Shown here piece after piece: positions 1-8,992 of a stretch of 53,101 bases of DNA. The DNA is taken from assembly GCF_000308475.2 (NCBI RefSeq), contig NZ_BAFT02000095.1, positions 1-53,101 of the forward strand, written 5' to 3'. The DNA comes from Nocardia brasiliensis NBRC 14402. GTDB lineage: Bacteria; Actinomycetota; Actinomycetes; Mycobacteriales; Mycobacteriaceae. The notes below the pieces were generated by a model. The model saw only the letters and a list, made by a program, of their open reading frames with translations, was not told the DNA's origin and did no database searches. Position 1 is the stretch's first letter, and the number at the start of each line of letters is the position of its first letter. The translations under genes and the position numbers were made by a program.

Positions 1-1346
1 GTCGGCGCGGCGGTGCCGCCCGGCCAGGTCGCGGGCGCCGTGGGCGGGGTGCCGCCGGTCGGCGCGGACTCGTGCGCGACCGGGTCCGGCACCAGTTGCA
101 GCAGCGTGGTGAAGTCGACGACCTGCGCGCCGAGCGTCTCGGTCGAGATGATGACGCCGTTGGTGAACATGCGGTAGGTGCCCGCGTTCTCGGGCAGGAC
201 CATCTCCGGGCCGAGCGGTGTGCCCACCGCGCTCGCCGCGCCGCCGATCCGCCGGTACTCGACATCGATCGCCGATTCCCCGACGGCCGTCTGCGTGCGT
301 GGATCTATCGGCGGCACAACCACATTCGGCGCGAGATCGGTCAGGGCCGGTCCGACCTCGAAGGTATAGATATCGGCGGGTTCGCCACCGCCGGGCGCGG
401 AGGAGTACTCCGACCGCAGAATTCGCCCGTCCCGCACCATGACCGTGCCCGCCGTCGTGGCGATCGCGGCGGCCGCGCGTGGATCCTCTTTGTCCGTACC
501 GGGATACACCTGGCAGTCGGTGGTGTCACAGCTCTGCGCGTACGGATAACGGTGCTCCGCAAGCACATACGAGCGCGCCGCGATCGCCTGCGCGCGCAGC
601 GCCTCGTTCGCACCCTTGTCCGCCCAGTTGGCCTGCACCTCGGCCGGGACGACCCCCAGCAGGTAGTCCTCCACATCGACCCGGTTGACCGTGCGCGCCG
701 CCCCGTTCTCGTCCGCCAAGCCGAGCGCACCCCGGTACGCCGAGCCGCCGCACAGCGTGAGATGTTCGGCGGCAGGACGATTCGGGCCGGGATCGACGGG
801 ATGGATCCACGGATCCTCGGTCGCGGCCTGCCACAGCACTTCGCCGTCACAGCCGACGGTCACCACGACGTTCGCACCGCCACCCGGCAGCAGTGTGAGG
901 TGCGCGGCCTGCCCCGGCTCGACGAATTGCCCGGCGACGCGCAGGCCCGCGCCCGAGAAGGCGTCGAGGGTGGAGTCGTCCTGAGCGGTGAGCCGGATGC
1001 CGACGGTGGTTGCCGCAATGGTGCCGAGCTTCGCGCCCGGATAGTAGTAGTCGAGGATGCGTTCGGCCGTCCACCCCTCCTGGGCGTTCGCCAGCGCGCC
1101 GAGCTGGCTCATGCCACGGCCGTGACCGGGCCCGGCCACGGTGCGATACGGCGACTCCCCCGGCGCGGACCAGAGCAGCAGCAGCGTGGCGACGGCCGAG
1201 CCCGCCACGCCCGTCACGAGCACTCTTCGCAGCGTTATCGCAGGTGACAGGCCCGGTCGTCGCCGGACGAAACGACCTCGCGTGCCACGCGCGAATTTCA
1301 CCCGCGTTTGTGCTCCCCCCGTGCGCTGTGCCGTTTCGCGTCGCAT
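1..1346 (-). CDS. SpoIID/LytB-domain cell-wall protein, C-terminus cut by window edge
   Basis: Reading the minus strand from an ATG at 1346 gives an open frame of about 448 codons that runs off the window start, so the C-terminus is missing. A basic N-terminus and one hydrophobic segment (about residues 38-58) suggest a signal anchor. Next comes the SpoIID-family motif GHGRGMSQLGA with ILDYYYPG, then the core VEDYLLGVVPAEV and LRAQAIAARSY, and finally one LGFP-like repeat (YRRIGGAASAVGTPLGPE). SpoIID relatives are peptidoglycan lytic enzymes or amidase enhancers; LGFP repeats are thought to tether proteins to the envelope. The start has a GGGAGTGA ribosome site 5 bases upstream. It is transcribed divergently from a peptidoglycan amidase, so a shared envelope role is likely. 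Whether it is catalytically active cannot be judged from sequence alone. Confidence 0.88.
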   Translation of the reverse strand, partial: MRRETAQRTGGAQTRVKFARGTRGRFVRRRPGLSPAITLRRVLVTGVAGSAVATLLLLWSAPGESPYRTVAGPGHGRGMSQLGALANAQEGWTAERILDYYYPGAKLGTIAATTVGIRLTAQDDSTLDAFSGAGLRVAGQFVEPGQAAHLTLLPGGGANVVVTVGCDGEVLWQAATEDPWIHPVDPGPNRPAAEHLTLCGGSAYRGALGLADENGAARTVNRVDVEDYLLGVVPAEVQANWADKGANEALRAQAIAARSYVLAEHRYPYAQSCDTTDCQVYPGTDKEDPRAAAAIATTAGTVMVRDGRILRSEYSSAPGGGEPADIYTFEVGPALTDLAPNVVVPPIDPRTQTAVGESAIDVEYRRIGGAASAVGTPLGPEMVLPENAGTYRMFTNGVIISTETLGAQVVDFTTLLQLVPDPVAHESAPTGGTPPTAPATWPGGTAAP

Positions 1347-1560
1347 CCGTTCACTCCCACGGTTTTCCAGGGCCGGGCGGATTCGATACCTGTCGGCATG
1401 TCGTTCCATCCGGCCACAATCCGAGAGCTACATTCGAGCAATCACATAATCCTCAACAAGAGGTTTAGATATGTGACAGTTGTGACTATTGTGATCGTTG
1501 ATACATCAGGAAGCAACCCTGTTCGACACGATCACTGGTTCGACCTGAATGGAGAAGCTC
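1347..1560. promoter_or_regulatory. Divergent promoter region between two cell-wall genes
   Basis: The 200-base spacer separates the divergent SpoIID-domain and amidase genes. It is clearly more AT-rich than its flanks around 1430-1530, as expected for promoters. It carries the triple 9-bp repeat listed separately. No unambiguous -35/-10 pair was assigned. Confidence 0.5.
1472..1498 (-). promoter_or_regulatory. Three tandem 9-bp repeats resembling MtrA boxes
   Basis: The plus strand reads TGTGAC at 1472, TGTGAC at 1481 and TGTGAT at 1490, exactly 9 bases apart. On the minus strand these are GTCACA-type 9-mers in direct repeat, the form reported for the response regulator MtrA in mycobacteria, which controls cell-division and wall-hydrolase genes. 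The position, between an amidase and a SpoIID-domain gene, fits that role. The repeats are seen; the regulator is inferred. Confidence 0.5.
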
Positions 1561-4212
1561 GTGCCGTACCGCAAACCGAAACGTTCCTACGTCCTCCCGG
1601 TTGTCACCACCCTTGCGGTAGCGGCCCCGCTCGCGGTGCTCACGATGAGCGACTCGTCCGAATATCGGCAGACCACCGACACCGAACTCGCCGCCGTACC
1701 GGCGCAACTCGCCGAGGTGGTGCTGAATTCGGCGCCCGACATCGTGCTGCCGTTGCGTGAACTGACCGGACTGGACCTGCCCGACCTGCGCCTGTCCGAC
1801 CTGCGGATGCTGCCGCTGCCCGCGTCCATCCGAATCCCCGAGGGCCTACCGCTGCCACCTGGCGTGCAGCTACCCAAGGAGATCCCCCTACCCAAGCTGA
1901 ACGGCCCCGCCGCTCCCGGACAGGCCACCGCGCCGGGCCAGCCCGCCGCTCCCCGCCCCGGACAGGCCACCACACCTGGTCAGACACAGGTACCAGGACA
2001 GGCCGCCACGCCCGGCCAGATTCCGCTTCCCGCGCAAGCCGCGACCCCGGGGCAAACACCACCTCCCGGACAGGCCGCAGCACCCGGGCCAGTGCCGCAA
2101 GCCACCGCATCGGGACAAACACCAATTCCAGCGCAGGCCGCAGCTCCCGGACAGACGCCGCAAGTCACCGCGCCGGGCCAAACACCGCTTCCTGCGCAGG
2201 CCGCTGCCCCCGGGCCAGCGCCGCAGGCCACAGTTCCGGGGCAAACACCGCTTCCGGCACAGAGTTCAGCGCCGGGCCAGATCGCGCAATCTCCCGCGCA
2301 GGCCGAAGCTCCCGGACAGACGCCGTTGCCCGGATCGAACGTCCCAGTTCAGAGCCCAGTTCCCGCTCCCGCGTCAGCTGATGCGGCGGGCGCGCGGTTC
2401 ATCGCCGATCCCAGCCATCTGCCGCCGGGCACCACGCCCGACACGCCCGCGCTGGCTCCCGGCGCGGTCCCGCCCGAGCTGACCGATCAGGTCGGCGCGC
2501 AGGTGAAGGAGGTATCGCGGGACACGCCGTTCAGCGTCGTCGCCCTCACCTCGAAGGATCTGGCGAACACCAAGGCGCTGATCCGGGCCCGGCAGGCCGA
2601 CGGCAGCTGGGGTCCGTGGTTCGACACCGAAGAGGTCGACACCCGCCGCACCGATCGCACCGCCGCCGGCGGCAAGACCGGCACCGAACCGCTCTACGTC
2701 GGCACCACCAACGCGGTGCAGATGCTGGTCACCCGCAAGCCCGCCGTGGCGACGACACCGGAAGACACCCTCGCCCCCGTCACGCCCGCACGCTCGGACG
2801 ATCCCGCGCAGATGTCCGCGCTCGACCTCACCGCCGTACTCATCGATCCGGGCCGCGGCGCCATCGACGGCGCGCTGCACAAGGTCGCCGAGGCGCTGCC
2901 CAGCGGCGGTCCCGCCGTGATCAGCCGCGCCGGCTGGGGTGCGGACGAAAACATCCGCTGCGAGGAACCCACCTACGACGACGGTCCCGGCGGCGACGGC
3001 CTCGGCGGAATCACCGTGCACCACACCGCGGGCCGTAACGACTACTCTCCTGAGGAATCCGCGGGCATCGTCCGCGCGATCTACACCTATCACGCACAGA
3101 CCTTGGGCTGGTGCGATATCGGCTACAACGCGCTGGTCGACAAGTACGGCCAGATCTTCGAGGGCCGCGCGGGCGGTCTCACCCGCGCGGTGCAGGGCGC
3201 GCACGCGGGCGGGTTCAACGAGAACACCGCGGGTGTCGCGCTGATGGGCAACCACGAATCCGAGCCGCCGAGCGAGGCGGCGATCAACGCCATCGGCAAC
3301 TTCATCGGCTGGCGCTCGAAGATCGCGCACCTCGACCCGACCGGCTACACCACGATGTACTCCGAAGGCACCGAATTCACCTCCTACGCCATGGGTCAGG
3401 CGGTGCAACTGCCCATCGTGTTCGCCCATCGCGACGTCGGCAACACCTCGTGCCCCGGCGACGCCGCCTACGACATGATGGATCGGATCCGGGGCATCGC
3501 CGCGGGTGTCGCGGGCGGTGCCGGGCTCGCCGACAGCGGGAACAGCACCGACAGCTACGCCGACAACGGCACCGGCACCGGCACCGAGCAGAGCCAGGCG
3601 GCGCCGGCCGCACCTCAGGCCGCGCCACGCAACAAGCCAGACCTCGCCGCGCTGGCCGCGCTCACCAAGAAGCTGCTCGCCATGGTCGACCAGAACCCGA
3701 TCGCCAAGCACTGGGCCGCCAAGGGTGGCGCGGCCGGACCGCTCGGCGCGCCGCAAACCGAACCGATGACCGCCGCGCAGGGACGGCAGTACGCCAAGTT
3801 CGCCAACGGCTACGTCTACGCCGCGCCGGACGGCAAGGTCATCGAGGTGCTCGGCAAGATCCTCGACCGCTTCCTCCAACTCGGCGGCGACGCAGGCGTT
3901 CTCGGCATCCCGCAGAGCGACGCCTACACCGTCCCCAACGGCCTGCGCTCGGACTTCGAACACGGCTCCCTGATCCTGAACCAGGCGACCGGGATCGTCA
4001 CCACGGTGTGGAAGACGTTCAACGACACCTACCAGCAGGAGGCGAGTCGCCCCGCGCCGGGCCAGGGGGCTGCTCCCGCAGGTGCTCCGGCACCAGCTCG
4101 CGCCGCTGCACCTGCACCTGCACCTGCACCTGCACCTGCTCCGGCCCCCGAGGGACTGCAATTCCCGTCCCCGGCCGACTTCCTCCCACCGGAGCCTGCG
4201 CCAGTAGGCTGA
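1561..4212 (+). CDS. Peptidoglycan-recognition N-acetylmuramoyl-L-alanine amidase with LGFP repeats
   Basis: This exported enzyme should cut the bond between MurNAc and the stem peptide. After a signal sequence (hydrophobic core VLPVVTTLAVAAPLAVL) comes a low-complexity Pro/Gln/Ala stretch (about residues 115-270) built from PGQ-containing repeats. The PGRP/amidase_2 domain follows (about 453-643), with the expected zinc ligands in VHHTAGR, FAHRDVG and TSCPGD. Two or more LGFP repeats (about 713-817; AAGPLGAPQ, AGVLGIPQ) and a Pro/Ala tail follow. I chose the GTG at 1561 because GGAGAA lies 4 bases upstream; the ATG at 1549 is in frame but lacks a ribosome site. It matches the M. tuberculosis Rv3811 type in domain order and neighbourhood. 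About 883 residues, with the linker accounting for much of the length. Confidence 0.93.
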   Translation: MPYRKPKRSYVLPVVTTLAVAAPLAVLTMSDSSEYRQTTDTELAAVPAQLAEVVLNSAPDIVLPLRELTGLDLPDLRLSDLRMLPLPASIRIPEGLPLPPGVQLPKEIPLPKLNGPAAPGQATAPGQPAAPRPGQATTPGQTQVPGQAATPGQIPLPAQAATPGQTPPPGQAAAPGPVPQATASGQTPIPAQAAAPGQTPQVTAPGQTPLPAQAAAPGPAPQATVPGQTPLPAQSSAPGQIAQSPAQAEAPGQTPLPGSNVPVQSPVPAPASADAAGARFIADPSHLPPGTTPDTPALAPGAVPPELTDQVGAQVKEVSRDTPFSVVALTSKDLANTKALIRARQADGSWGPWFDTEEVDTRRTDRTAAGGKTGTEPLYVGTTNAVQMLVTRKPAVATTPEDTLAPVTPARSDDPAQMSALDLTAVLIDPGRGAIDGALHKVAEALPSGGPAVISRAGWGADENIRCEEPTYDDGPGGDGLGGITVHHTAGRNDYSPEESAGIVRAIYTYHAQTLGWCDIGYNALVDKYGQIFEGRAGGLTRAVQGAHAGGFNENTAGVALMGNHESEPPSEAAINAIGNFIGWRSKIAHLDPTGYTTMYSEGTEFTSYAMGQAVQLPIVFAHRDVGNTSCPGDAAYDMMDRIRGIAAGVAGGAGLADSGNSTDSYADNGTGTGTEQSQAAPAAPQAAPRNKPDLAALAALTKKLLAMVDQNPIAKHWAAKGGAAGPLGAPQTEPMTAAQGRQYAKFANGYVYAAPDGKVIEVLGKILDRFLQLGGDAGVLGIPQSDAYTVPNGLRSDFEHGSLILNQATGIVTTVWKTFNDTYQQEASRPAPGQGAAPAGAPAPARAAAPAPAPAPAPAPAPEGLQFPSPADFLPPEPAPVG
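1909..2340 (+). repeat. Imperfect coding repeats for a Pro/Gln/Ala linker
   Basis: Degenerate repeats of roughly 30-50 bases encode recurring APGQ, ATPGQ and PAQAA units between the signal sequence and the catalytic domain of the amidase. Such stretches usually form an extended, wall-spanning linker and vary in length between strains. Confidence 0.7.
4108..4137 (+). repeat. GCACCT hexanucleotide repeat, five units
   Basis: Five perfect GCACCT units encode (Ala-Pro)5 near the amidase C-terminus. Because the unit is 6 bases, slippage changes length without breaking the frame. Confidence 0.85.
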
Positions 4213-4232
4213 CACCACTCGACCCCGACTGC

Positions 4233-4273
4233 GGAGCCCGCCACCCGTGACCTCGTCACCCGCGGCGGGCTCC
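4233..4273. terminator. Two-part hairpin between convergent genes
   Basis: GGAGCCCGCC (4233-4242) pairs with GGCGGGCTCC (4264-4273), and the loop contains a second perfect stem, GTGAC-CTC-GTCAC. It lies between the convergent amidase and HAD genes and could end transcription from both sides. There is no clear T-run. Confidence 0.65.
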
Positions 4274-4390
4274 GATAATATTGGCACCCAGTTCATTCCG
4301 GGACGGCAACAGGCGAGATTCGCATCATGCGAGCGGGGCTTTCGGTCAGCGGGCGCGTTGCCGATGGCGCGCGACTGGTGCGGAACGGGG

Positions 4391-5221
4391 TCAGACCCAC
4401 CAGCGTTCGAGGACGCGGGCGACGCCGTCGTCACGGTTGGATTGGGCGACTTCGTTTGCGGCGGCGAGGGTTTCGGGGTGAGCGTTGGCCATGGCGACAC
4501 CGTGGCCGGCCATGGTGAGCATCGGGACATCGTTGGGCATGTCGCCGAACGCGATGATGTTGGCGGATTCGACACCGAGCCGCTGCGCGACGACCGCCAG
4601 ACCGGAAGCTTTCGTGACACCCGGCGCGGACAGTTCGATCAGACCGTGTTCGGTGGAGTAGGTGATATCGGCGCGTTCACCGATCAGCGGGGCGAGCACC
4701 GTGCGCATGTCCGAGCTGCGCGCCCCGGGTAGTCGGATCAGCATCTTGATCGCCGGCGCGTCGATGACCTCGTCCCGGGCCACCGACGTGTCGTCCGGGT
4801 TCAGCCAGGCGTGCTCGTACAGCGGCGAGCTGACGAATTGCGGGGTGACCGCGTCGTGCGCGCTCGCCCCGACCCGTTCGGCCGCGAGACCACAGCCGGG
4901 CAGCGCCTCCTCGGCCAGGTCCGCGATCCAGGACAGCGTGTCCACGTCCAGCGTCATGCTGGTCAGCACCCGGTCGGTCGCGCTGTCGTAGATCACCGCC
5001 CCATTGCCGCACACGCACAGCGGCGCGTAGCCGAGCCCGTCCACCACCGGGTCGATCCAGCGCGGGGGGCGTCCGGTGGCGAGCACGAACGGCACACCGT
5101 CGCCGATCAGCGCGTCCACCGCGGCCTTCGTGCGCGCGGTGACCCGCTCGTCGTGATCGATGAGGGTGCCGTCCACATCGGTGGCCACCATCTTCGGCTT
5201 GGGCAGGTGCAAGTGGGTCAC
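4391..5221 (-). CDS. Cof-type HAD-superfamily phosphatase
   Basis: A 276-residue soluble HAD hydrolase. Motif I is DVDGT at residues 15-19, with Asp15 the expected nucleophile and Asp17 the acid/base. Motif II is in VLATGRPP, and motif IV GDMPNDVPML starts at residue 226. The large cap between motifs II and III and the motif order match the Cof/HAD-IIB class, which dephosphorylates sugar phosphates, nucleotides or flavin precursors; the substrate cannot be told. GTG start at 5221; an ATG at residue 11 is an alternative. It holds the position of Rv3813c next to the amidase in mycobacteria. Confidence 0.9.
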   Translation of the reverse strand: MTHLHLPKPKMVATDVDGTLIDHDERVTARTKAAVDALIGDGVPFVLATGRPPRWIDPVVDGLGYAPLCVCGNGAVIYDSATDRVLTSMTLDVDTLSWIADLAEEALPGCGLAAERVGASAHDAVTPQFVSSPLYEHAWLNPDDTSVARDEVIDAPAIKMLIRLPGARSSDMRTVLAPLIGERADITYSTEHGLIELSAPGVTKASGLAVVAQRLGVESANIIAFGDMPNDVPMLTMAGHGVAMANAHPETLAAANEVAQSNRDDGVARVLERWWV

Positions 5222-5403
5222 CTATTCCATCCTGCCGGACAACCGTCCCCCAGGTGACCCGGTACCACCGGTTGATACTCACCAGTAGGCCGCGCACCCT
5301 CGACACCGGCCTCAGCGACCCGAACTCCACGAACCGGTCCCGACCTGTCCAGCCGGGCCGGACGGGTTGCCTTGTGGGGTGGCACCGCTGAGCGGCTGCC
5401 TGG

Positions 5404-6081
5404 TCACTGTTCTGCGTCGCGGACCAACAGCGCGATCTGTACTCGATTAGCGACACCCAGTTTGGTGAACAGGTTGCCGGTGTGTGCCTTGACGGTGGCG
5501 ACGGTGACCTTCAGCCGGGCGGCGATCTCCGGGTTGCCCAGCCCGTCCGCGATGGCGCGCGCGGTGTCGAGTTCGCGTTCGGACAGGGCAGCCAGTCGTT
5601 TCCGCGCGACGTCGCGGGCGGCGCTGCGGGCCTCGGCGGACCCCGGTCCGGTGGCCGCGGCGATCACCCGCGCCGTGACCGTGGGGGACAGCACGGGGTT
5701 GCCCGCCGCGACGGTGCGCACCGCGTCGGCGATCCGGGCGGGCGGAGTGTCTTTGAGTACGAAGCCGAGCGCCCCGGCGCGTAGGGCACCGAGTACCAGC
5801 TCGTCGGAGTCGAAGGTAGTCAGCATGAGGACCGCCGGCGCACCCGGCACGCCGCGCAGGTACCGGGCGGTGTCGACACCGTCGCGGCCGGGCATCCGCA
5901 CATCCATCAGCACGACGTCCGGTCGCTGTTCGGCCACCACCTCGATCGCGGTGTCCCCGTCGGCGGCTTCCGCGACGACGGTCAGGTCCGGCTCGCCGTC
6001 GATGACGAGTCGTAGGGCCATCCGCACCAGCTGGTCGTCGTCGACGATGACGACGCGCACCGTCTCCTGTTCATTGCGCAC
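5404..6081 (-). CDS. NarL/LuxR-type response regulator
   Basis: 225 residues. The N-terminal receiver domain has the acidic pocket IVDDDQ (13-17), the phosphoacceptor Asp60 in VVLMDVRMPG, a switch Thr in MLTTFDSDE and Lys in VLKDTPP. The C-terminal LuxR helix-turn-helix (about 163-215) shows LSERELDTARAIADGLGNPEIAARL and VATVKAHTGNLFTKLGV. The gene starts directly at the stop codon of the upstream histidine kinase, so the two are translated as a pair. The assigned GTG at 6081 is uncertain: a second GTG eight codons later follows a GGAGACG ribosome site. Targets are unknown. Confidence 0.93.
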   Translation of the reverse strand: MRNEQETVRVVIVDDDQLVRMALRLVIDGEPDLTVVAEAADGDTAIEVVAEQRPDVVLMDVRMPGRDGVDTARYLRGVPGAPAVLMLTTFDSDELVLGALRAGALGFVLKDTPPARIADAVRTVAAGNPVLSPTVTARVIAAATGPGSAEARSAARDVARKRLAALSERELDTARAIADGLGNPEIAARLKVTVATVKAHTGNLFTKLGVANRVQIALLVRDAEQ

Positions 6082-7266
6082 TCATGCTCGTTTCTCGTGG
6101 TCGTGCCCCGGCCAGGGAAGTTGGGCGGTGAGGACGTACCCGTTGTCGCAGGTGCGACGGTGGTCGAGTGTTCCGCCGGCGAGGGTGATTCGTTCGGCGA
6201 GGCCGAGGAGACCGAAGCCCGAGGCCGGTGGCCGGGCGACGGCGGTCGCGGCCGCCGAATTGCGCACGCTGACGTGCAGTTCACCGCCGGGCGCCCCGGC
6301 TACGGTGATGTGCACCTGCGCGGCCGGGGCATGTTTCGCGGCGTTGGTCAGCCCTTCCTGAATTACCCGATAACCGGTCCGTCCGACGGTCTCGGGTGGG
6401 GTGGCGCTGACCGTGCTGGTGAGCGTGACGTCCAAGCCCGACGATCGGGCGTCGGCCACCAGCTCCGAGATCCGGTCCAGGGTGGGTTGCGGTGGTTCGG
6501 GGCGGTCGGGGTCGGCGCGCAGGACGCCGAGGACGTCGCGGAGTTCTTCCAGTGCTTGGCGGGAACCGTCGGCGATCCCGCGGATCAGTGTGCGCTTCTC
6601 CTCGGCTGCGAGATCGTCACGGTGATCCAGCACGCCGGCTTGCATGGCGACCAGCGAAATCCGGTGCGCGAGCACATCGTGCATTTCGCGGGCGATCCGG
6701 TTGCGTTCGGTGGCCTGTGCTTGCGCCGCCCGGGCGGCCTGTTCGCGTTCCGCGCTGTCGGCGCGGTCCCGCAGCGATCGCACTTCGACGCGACGCGCGT
6801 CGATGGCCACACCGGTTGCCACCGCGATCCCCGCGCTCGCCAGTGGCAGCACGAGTTGCAGCCAGACCGGAGCGGCCGGCATGCCGATCGGATAGAGGTC
6901 TTCGGCGAACTGCGCCGCGGCCACGAACGCCGCGACGACCACTCCGATCTCGACCGGACGACGGCGGGTGGACAGCGAACACAGTGCCAGCAGCGCGGCC
7001 CCGGTGGCGAGCGCCGACGCGGCCGAGGCGATCACGACCACCAGGGCGACGGCGAACGGGAACCGCCGCCGCCACAGCAGTACCGTCAGGCAGCCGAGCG
7101 CGATCAGCGGATCACCGGTGACGAACCAGGAACACGTATCGGCTGTGCAGCCCGCCGGCAGCGTCGTGGCGACGGCGAGCCAGAAGGCGGTGCCGAGTAC
7201 CGCTGCCGCCATCAGCCGCCAGGCCTGCTGCCATACCCCGAGTCGTGCGGCGCCGTCGGTGTCCAC
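6082..7266 (-). CDS. NarL-family sensor histidine kinase
   Basis: 394 residues. The N-terminal half contains about five membrane segments with short loops and no obvious extracellular sensor domain. A dimerisation/phosphoacceptor domain of the HisKA_3 type follows, with the phospho-His in REMHDVLAHRISLVAMQ. The HATPase domain carries the N-box IQEGLTNAAKHAP and the G-box GFGLLGLAERI. This layout is typical of actinobacterial kinases that sense membrane or envelope stress, though the signal is unknown. It starts with GTG at 7266 and is followed without a gap by its response regulator. A secreted hydrolase gene is transcribed divergently and may be a target. Confidence 0.93.
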   Translation of the reverse strand: MDTDGAARLGVWQQAWRLMAAAVLGTAFWLAVATTLPAGCTADTCSWFVTGDPLIALGCLTVLLWRRRFPFAVALVVVIASAASALATGAALLALCSLSTRRRPVEIGVVVAAFVAAAQFAEDLYPIGMPAAPVWLQLVLPLASAGIAVATGVAIDARRVEVRSLRDRADSAEREQAARAAQAQATERNRIAREMHDVLAHRISLVAMQAGVLDHRDDLAAEEKRTLIRGIADGSRQALEELRDVLGVLRADPDRPEPPQPTLDRISELVADARSSGLDVTLTSTVSATPPETVGRTGYRVIQEGLTNAAKHAPAAQVHITVAGAPGGELHVSVRNSAAATAVARPPASGFGLLGLAERITLAGGTLDHRRTCDNGYVLTAQLPWPGHDHEKRA

Positions 7267-7492
7267 CCGGTCATTATCGCGACATCGACCGGCCGGAAGC
7301 AGCAGCCCAGCGGCTGATGTGGGCTCGACCCGGGGCGAATCGCCGCCTCGACTTTCGTCGAATCTTATTGCCGTCTCCGGAGCGATGTGTCGGCGAGACC
7401 GGCTCGACAGACTCGTTCAGGTACCAGCCGGACACGAGCCGAACGGACAGCTTCCTCGTGTTTGGCGCCATGTCGTCAAGGAGTAGCAGCGG

Positions 7493-8992
7493 ATGAATCG
7501 ACAACGGACCTGGAGCCTGCTGGCCGTTCTCGGTCTCACCGGAGCGTTGGTCGCGGCGCTCATCGTGGTCGCGGAGCCGGCCGAAGACCAAGCAGCACAG
7601 GTGCAGTGGGGCGCGTGCCCGGACGGGGTCGAAGATCCCGCGGCCGGGCCGGCCCAGTTGCAGTGCGCCACCGTCACGGCGCCCTTGAACTACCGCGAGC
7701 CCGCGGACGCGCAGATCGAGATCATGATCTCCCGGCTGGCGAGCAAGAACCCGGACAAGCGTCGCGGAGTGCTGTTGCTCAACCCCGGTGGTCCGGGTGG
7801 CGCCGGGTTGGACCAGCCCGAGTTCCTGGCTGCGCACGGGCTGCCCGCCGAGGTGCTGGACAGCTACGACGTGATCGGTATCGATACCCGCGGGGTAGGC
7901 CATTCGGCACCGGTGAGCTGCGGGTTCACCGATGATCAGGTGTACTTCGGCAATATCCCGCCGTATGCGGTGAACGATGCGGCGGTCACCGAGCGGGCCA
8001 AGGTCGCGCGGGGGGTCGCCGAGCAGTGCGCGGCCAACGACCACGAGGGCCGGTTGCGGTACGTGTCGACCGCGAATATGGCCCGTGACCTGGACCGGAT
8101 CCGGGAGGCGCTCGGTGCGGACAAAGCCAGCTTCCTCGGCTACTCCTACGGAACCGCGCTGGGTGCCGCCTACGCCTCGATGTTCCCGCAGCGGGCCGAC
8201 CGCATCGTGCTCGACAGCAATATCGGCGACACCTATCTCGACCACGACGGGATGCGCCTGTACGGCCGCGGCATGGAAGAGACGTTTCCCGACTTCGCCG
8301 CATGGGCCGCCGCCCGCCACGACACCTACGGGCTGGGCCGCACACCGGACGAGGTGCGACGGACGTACTTCACCCTCGCCGAGCGACTCGACGCGAACCC
8401 GGTGGACGGGATGGACGGCAACCTTTTCCGGTTCGGCACCTTCTTCACGCTCTATCGCCCGGCGTTGTACGCGTCGGCGGCCGAAAGCTGGAAATCGCTG
8501 CTCGAAACCGGACGACCCGGACCCGCGAGCGGGCGGCCACCGGGTACCGGCGCGGCTTCGCCGAACGATAACGCCTGGTCCGTCTTTCTGGCTGTTACCT
8601 GCAACGATATCGAGTGGCCGGAGGACGTCCAGGCATACCACCGTGCCGTCGCCGAGGACCGGGAACGGTACCCGCTCTACGGTGCGGCCACCGCGAACGT
8701 CATGCCCTGCGCCTACTGGAAACTCGGGCCGTCCGAGCCGCCGGTGCGGATCGACGACAGCGGCCCGGCCGATGTGCTGATCGTGCAGAACCAGCGAGAC
8801 CCGGTCACCCCGCTACGCGGCGGCGAGCTGCTCGACGAGAAGTTCGGTCGACGGTCCCGGTTGGTCACGGTCGACGGGAGTGGACACGGGGTCTATGTGC
8901 TCGGTGCCAACCGCTGCGCGTCCGACGTCGTCACCAGCTACCTGGTGGACGGCATCATGCCCGAACACGACACGACCTGCCCCGCGGGCTAG
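7493..8992 (+). CDS. Exported alpha/beta hydrolase of the tripeptidyl-aminopeptidase (TAP) family
   Basis: 499 residues with an N-terminal signal sequence (LLAVLGLTGALVAALIVV). The oxyanion region LLNPGGPGGAG and nucleophile elbow GYSYG place Ser218 at the active site. Asp436 in NQRDPVTPLRGG and His465 in GSGHGVY complete the triad and belong to the TAP C-terminal domain. Relatives in mycobacteria and Streptomyces act as tripeptidyl aminopeptidases or envelope-lipid esterases; which applies here is open. AAGGAG lies 10-15 bases before the ATG. Its stop codon TAG lies in the palindrome CTAG, which also provides the stop of the convergent neighbour. Confidence 0.9.
   Translation: MNRQRTWSLLAVLGLTGALVAALIVVAEPAEDQAAQVQWGACPDGVEDPAAGPAQLQCATVTAPLNYREPADAQIEIMISRLASKNPDKRRGVLLLNPGGPGGAGLDQPEFLAAHGLPAEVLDSYDVIGIDTRGVGHSAPVSCGFTDDQVYFGNIPPYAVNDAAVTERAKVARGVAEQCAANDHEGRLRYVSTANMARDLDRIREALGADKASFLGYSYGTALGAAYASMFPQRADRIVLDSNIGDTYLDHDGMRLYGRGMEETFPDFAAWAAARHDTYGLGRTPDEVRRTYFTLAERLDANPVDGMDGNLFRFGTFFTLYRPALYASAAESWKSLLETGRPGPASGRPPGTGAASPNDNAWSVFLAVTCNDIEWPEDVQAYHRAVAEDRERYPLYGAATANVMPCAYWKLGPSEPPVRIDDSGPADVLIVQNQRDPVTPLRGGELLDEKFGRRSRLVTVDGSGHGVYVLGANRCASDVVTSYLVDGIMPEHDTTCPAG

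Noticed and set aside
2374..4620. 748-codon open frame on the minus strand opposite the amidase
   Set aside because: It is a GC-rich antisense shadow: no family motifs, and the plus strand clearly encodes the amidase.
7340..7370. TCGAC-TTTC-GTCGA short inverted repeat between the kinase and hydrolase genes
   Set aside because: Five-base arms in GC-rich DNA are expected by chance.
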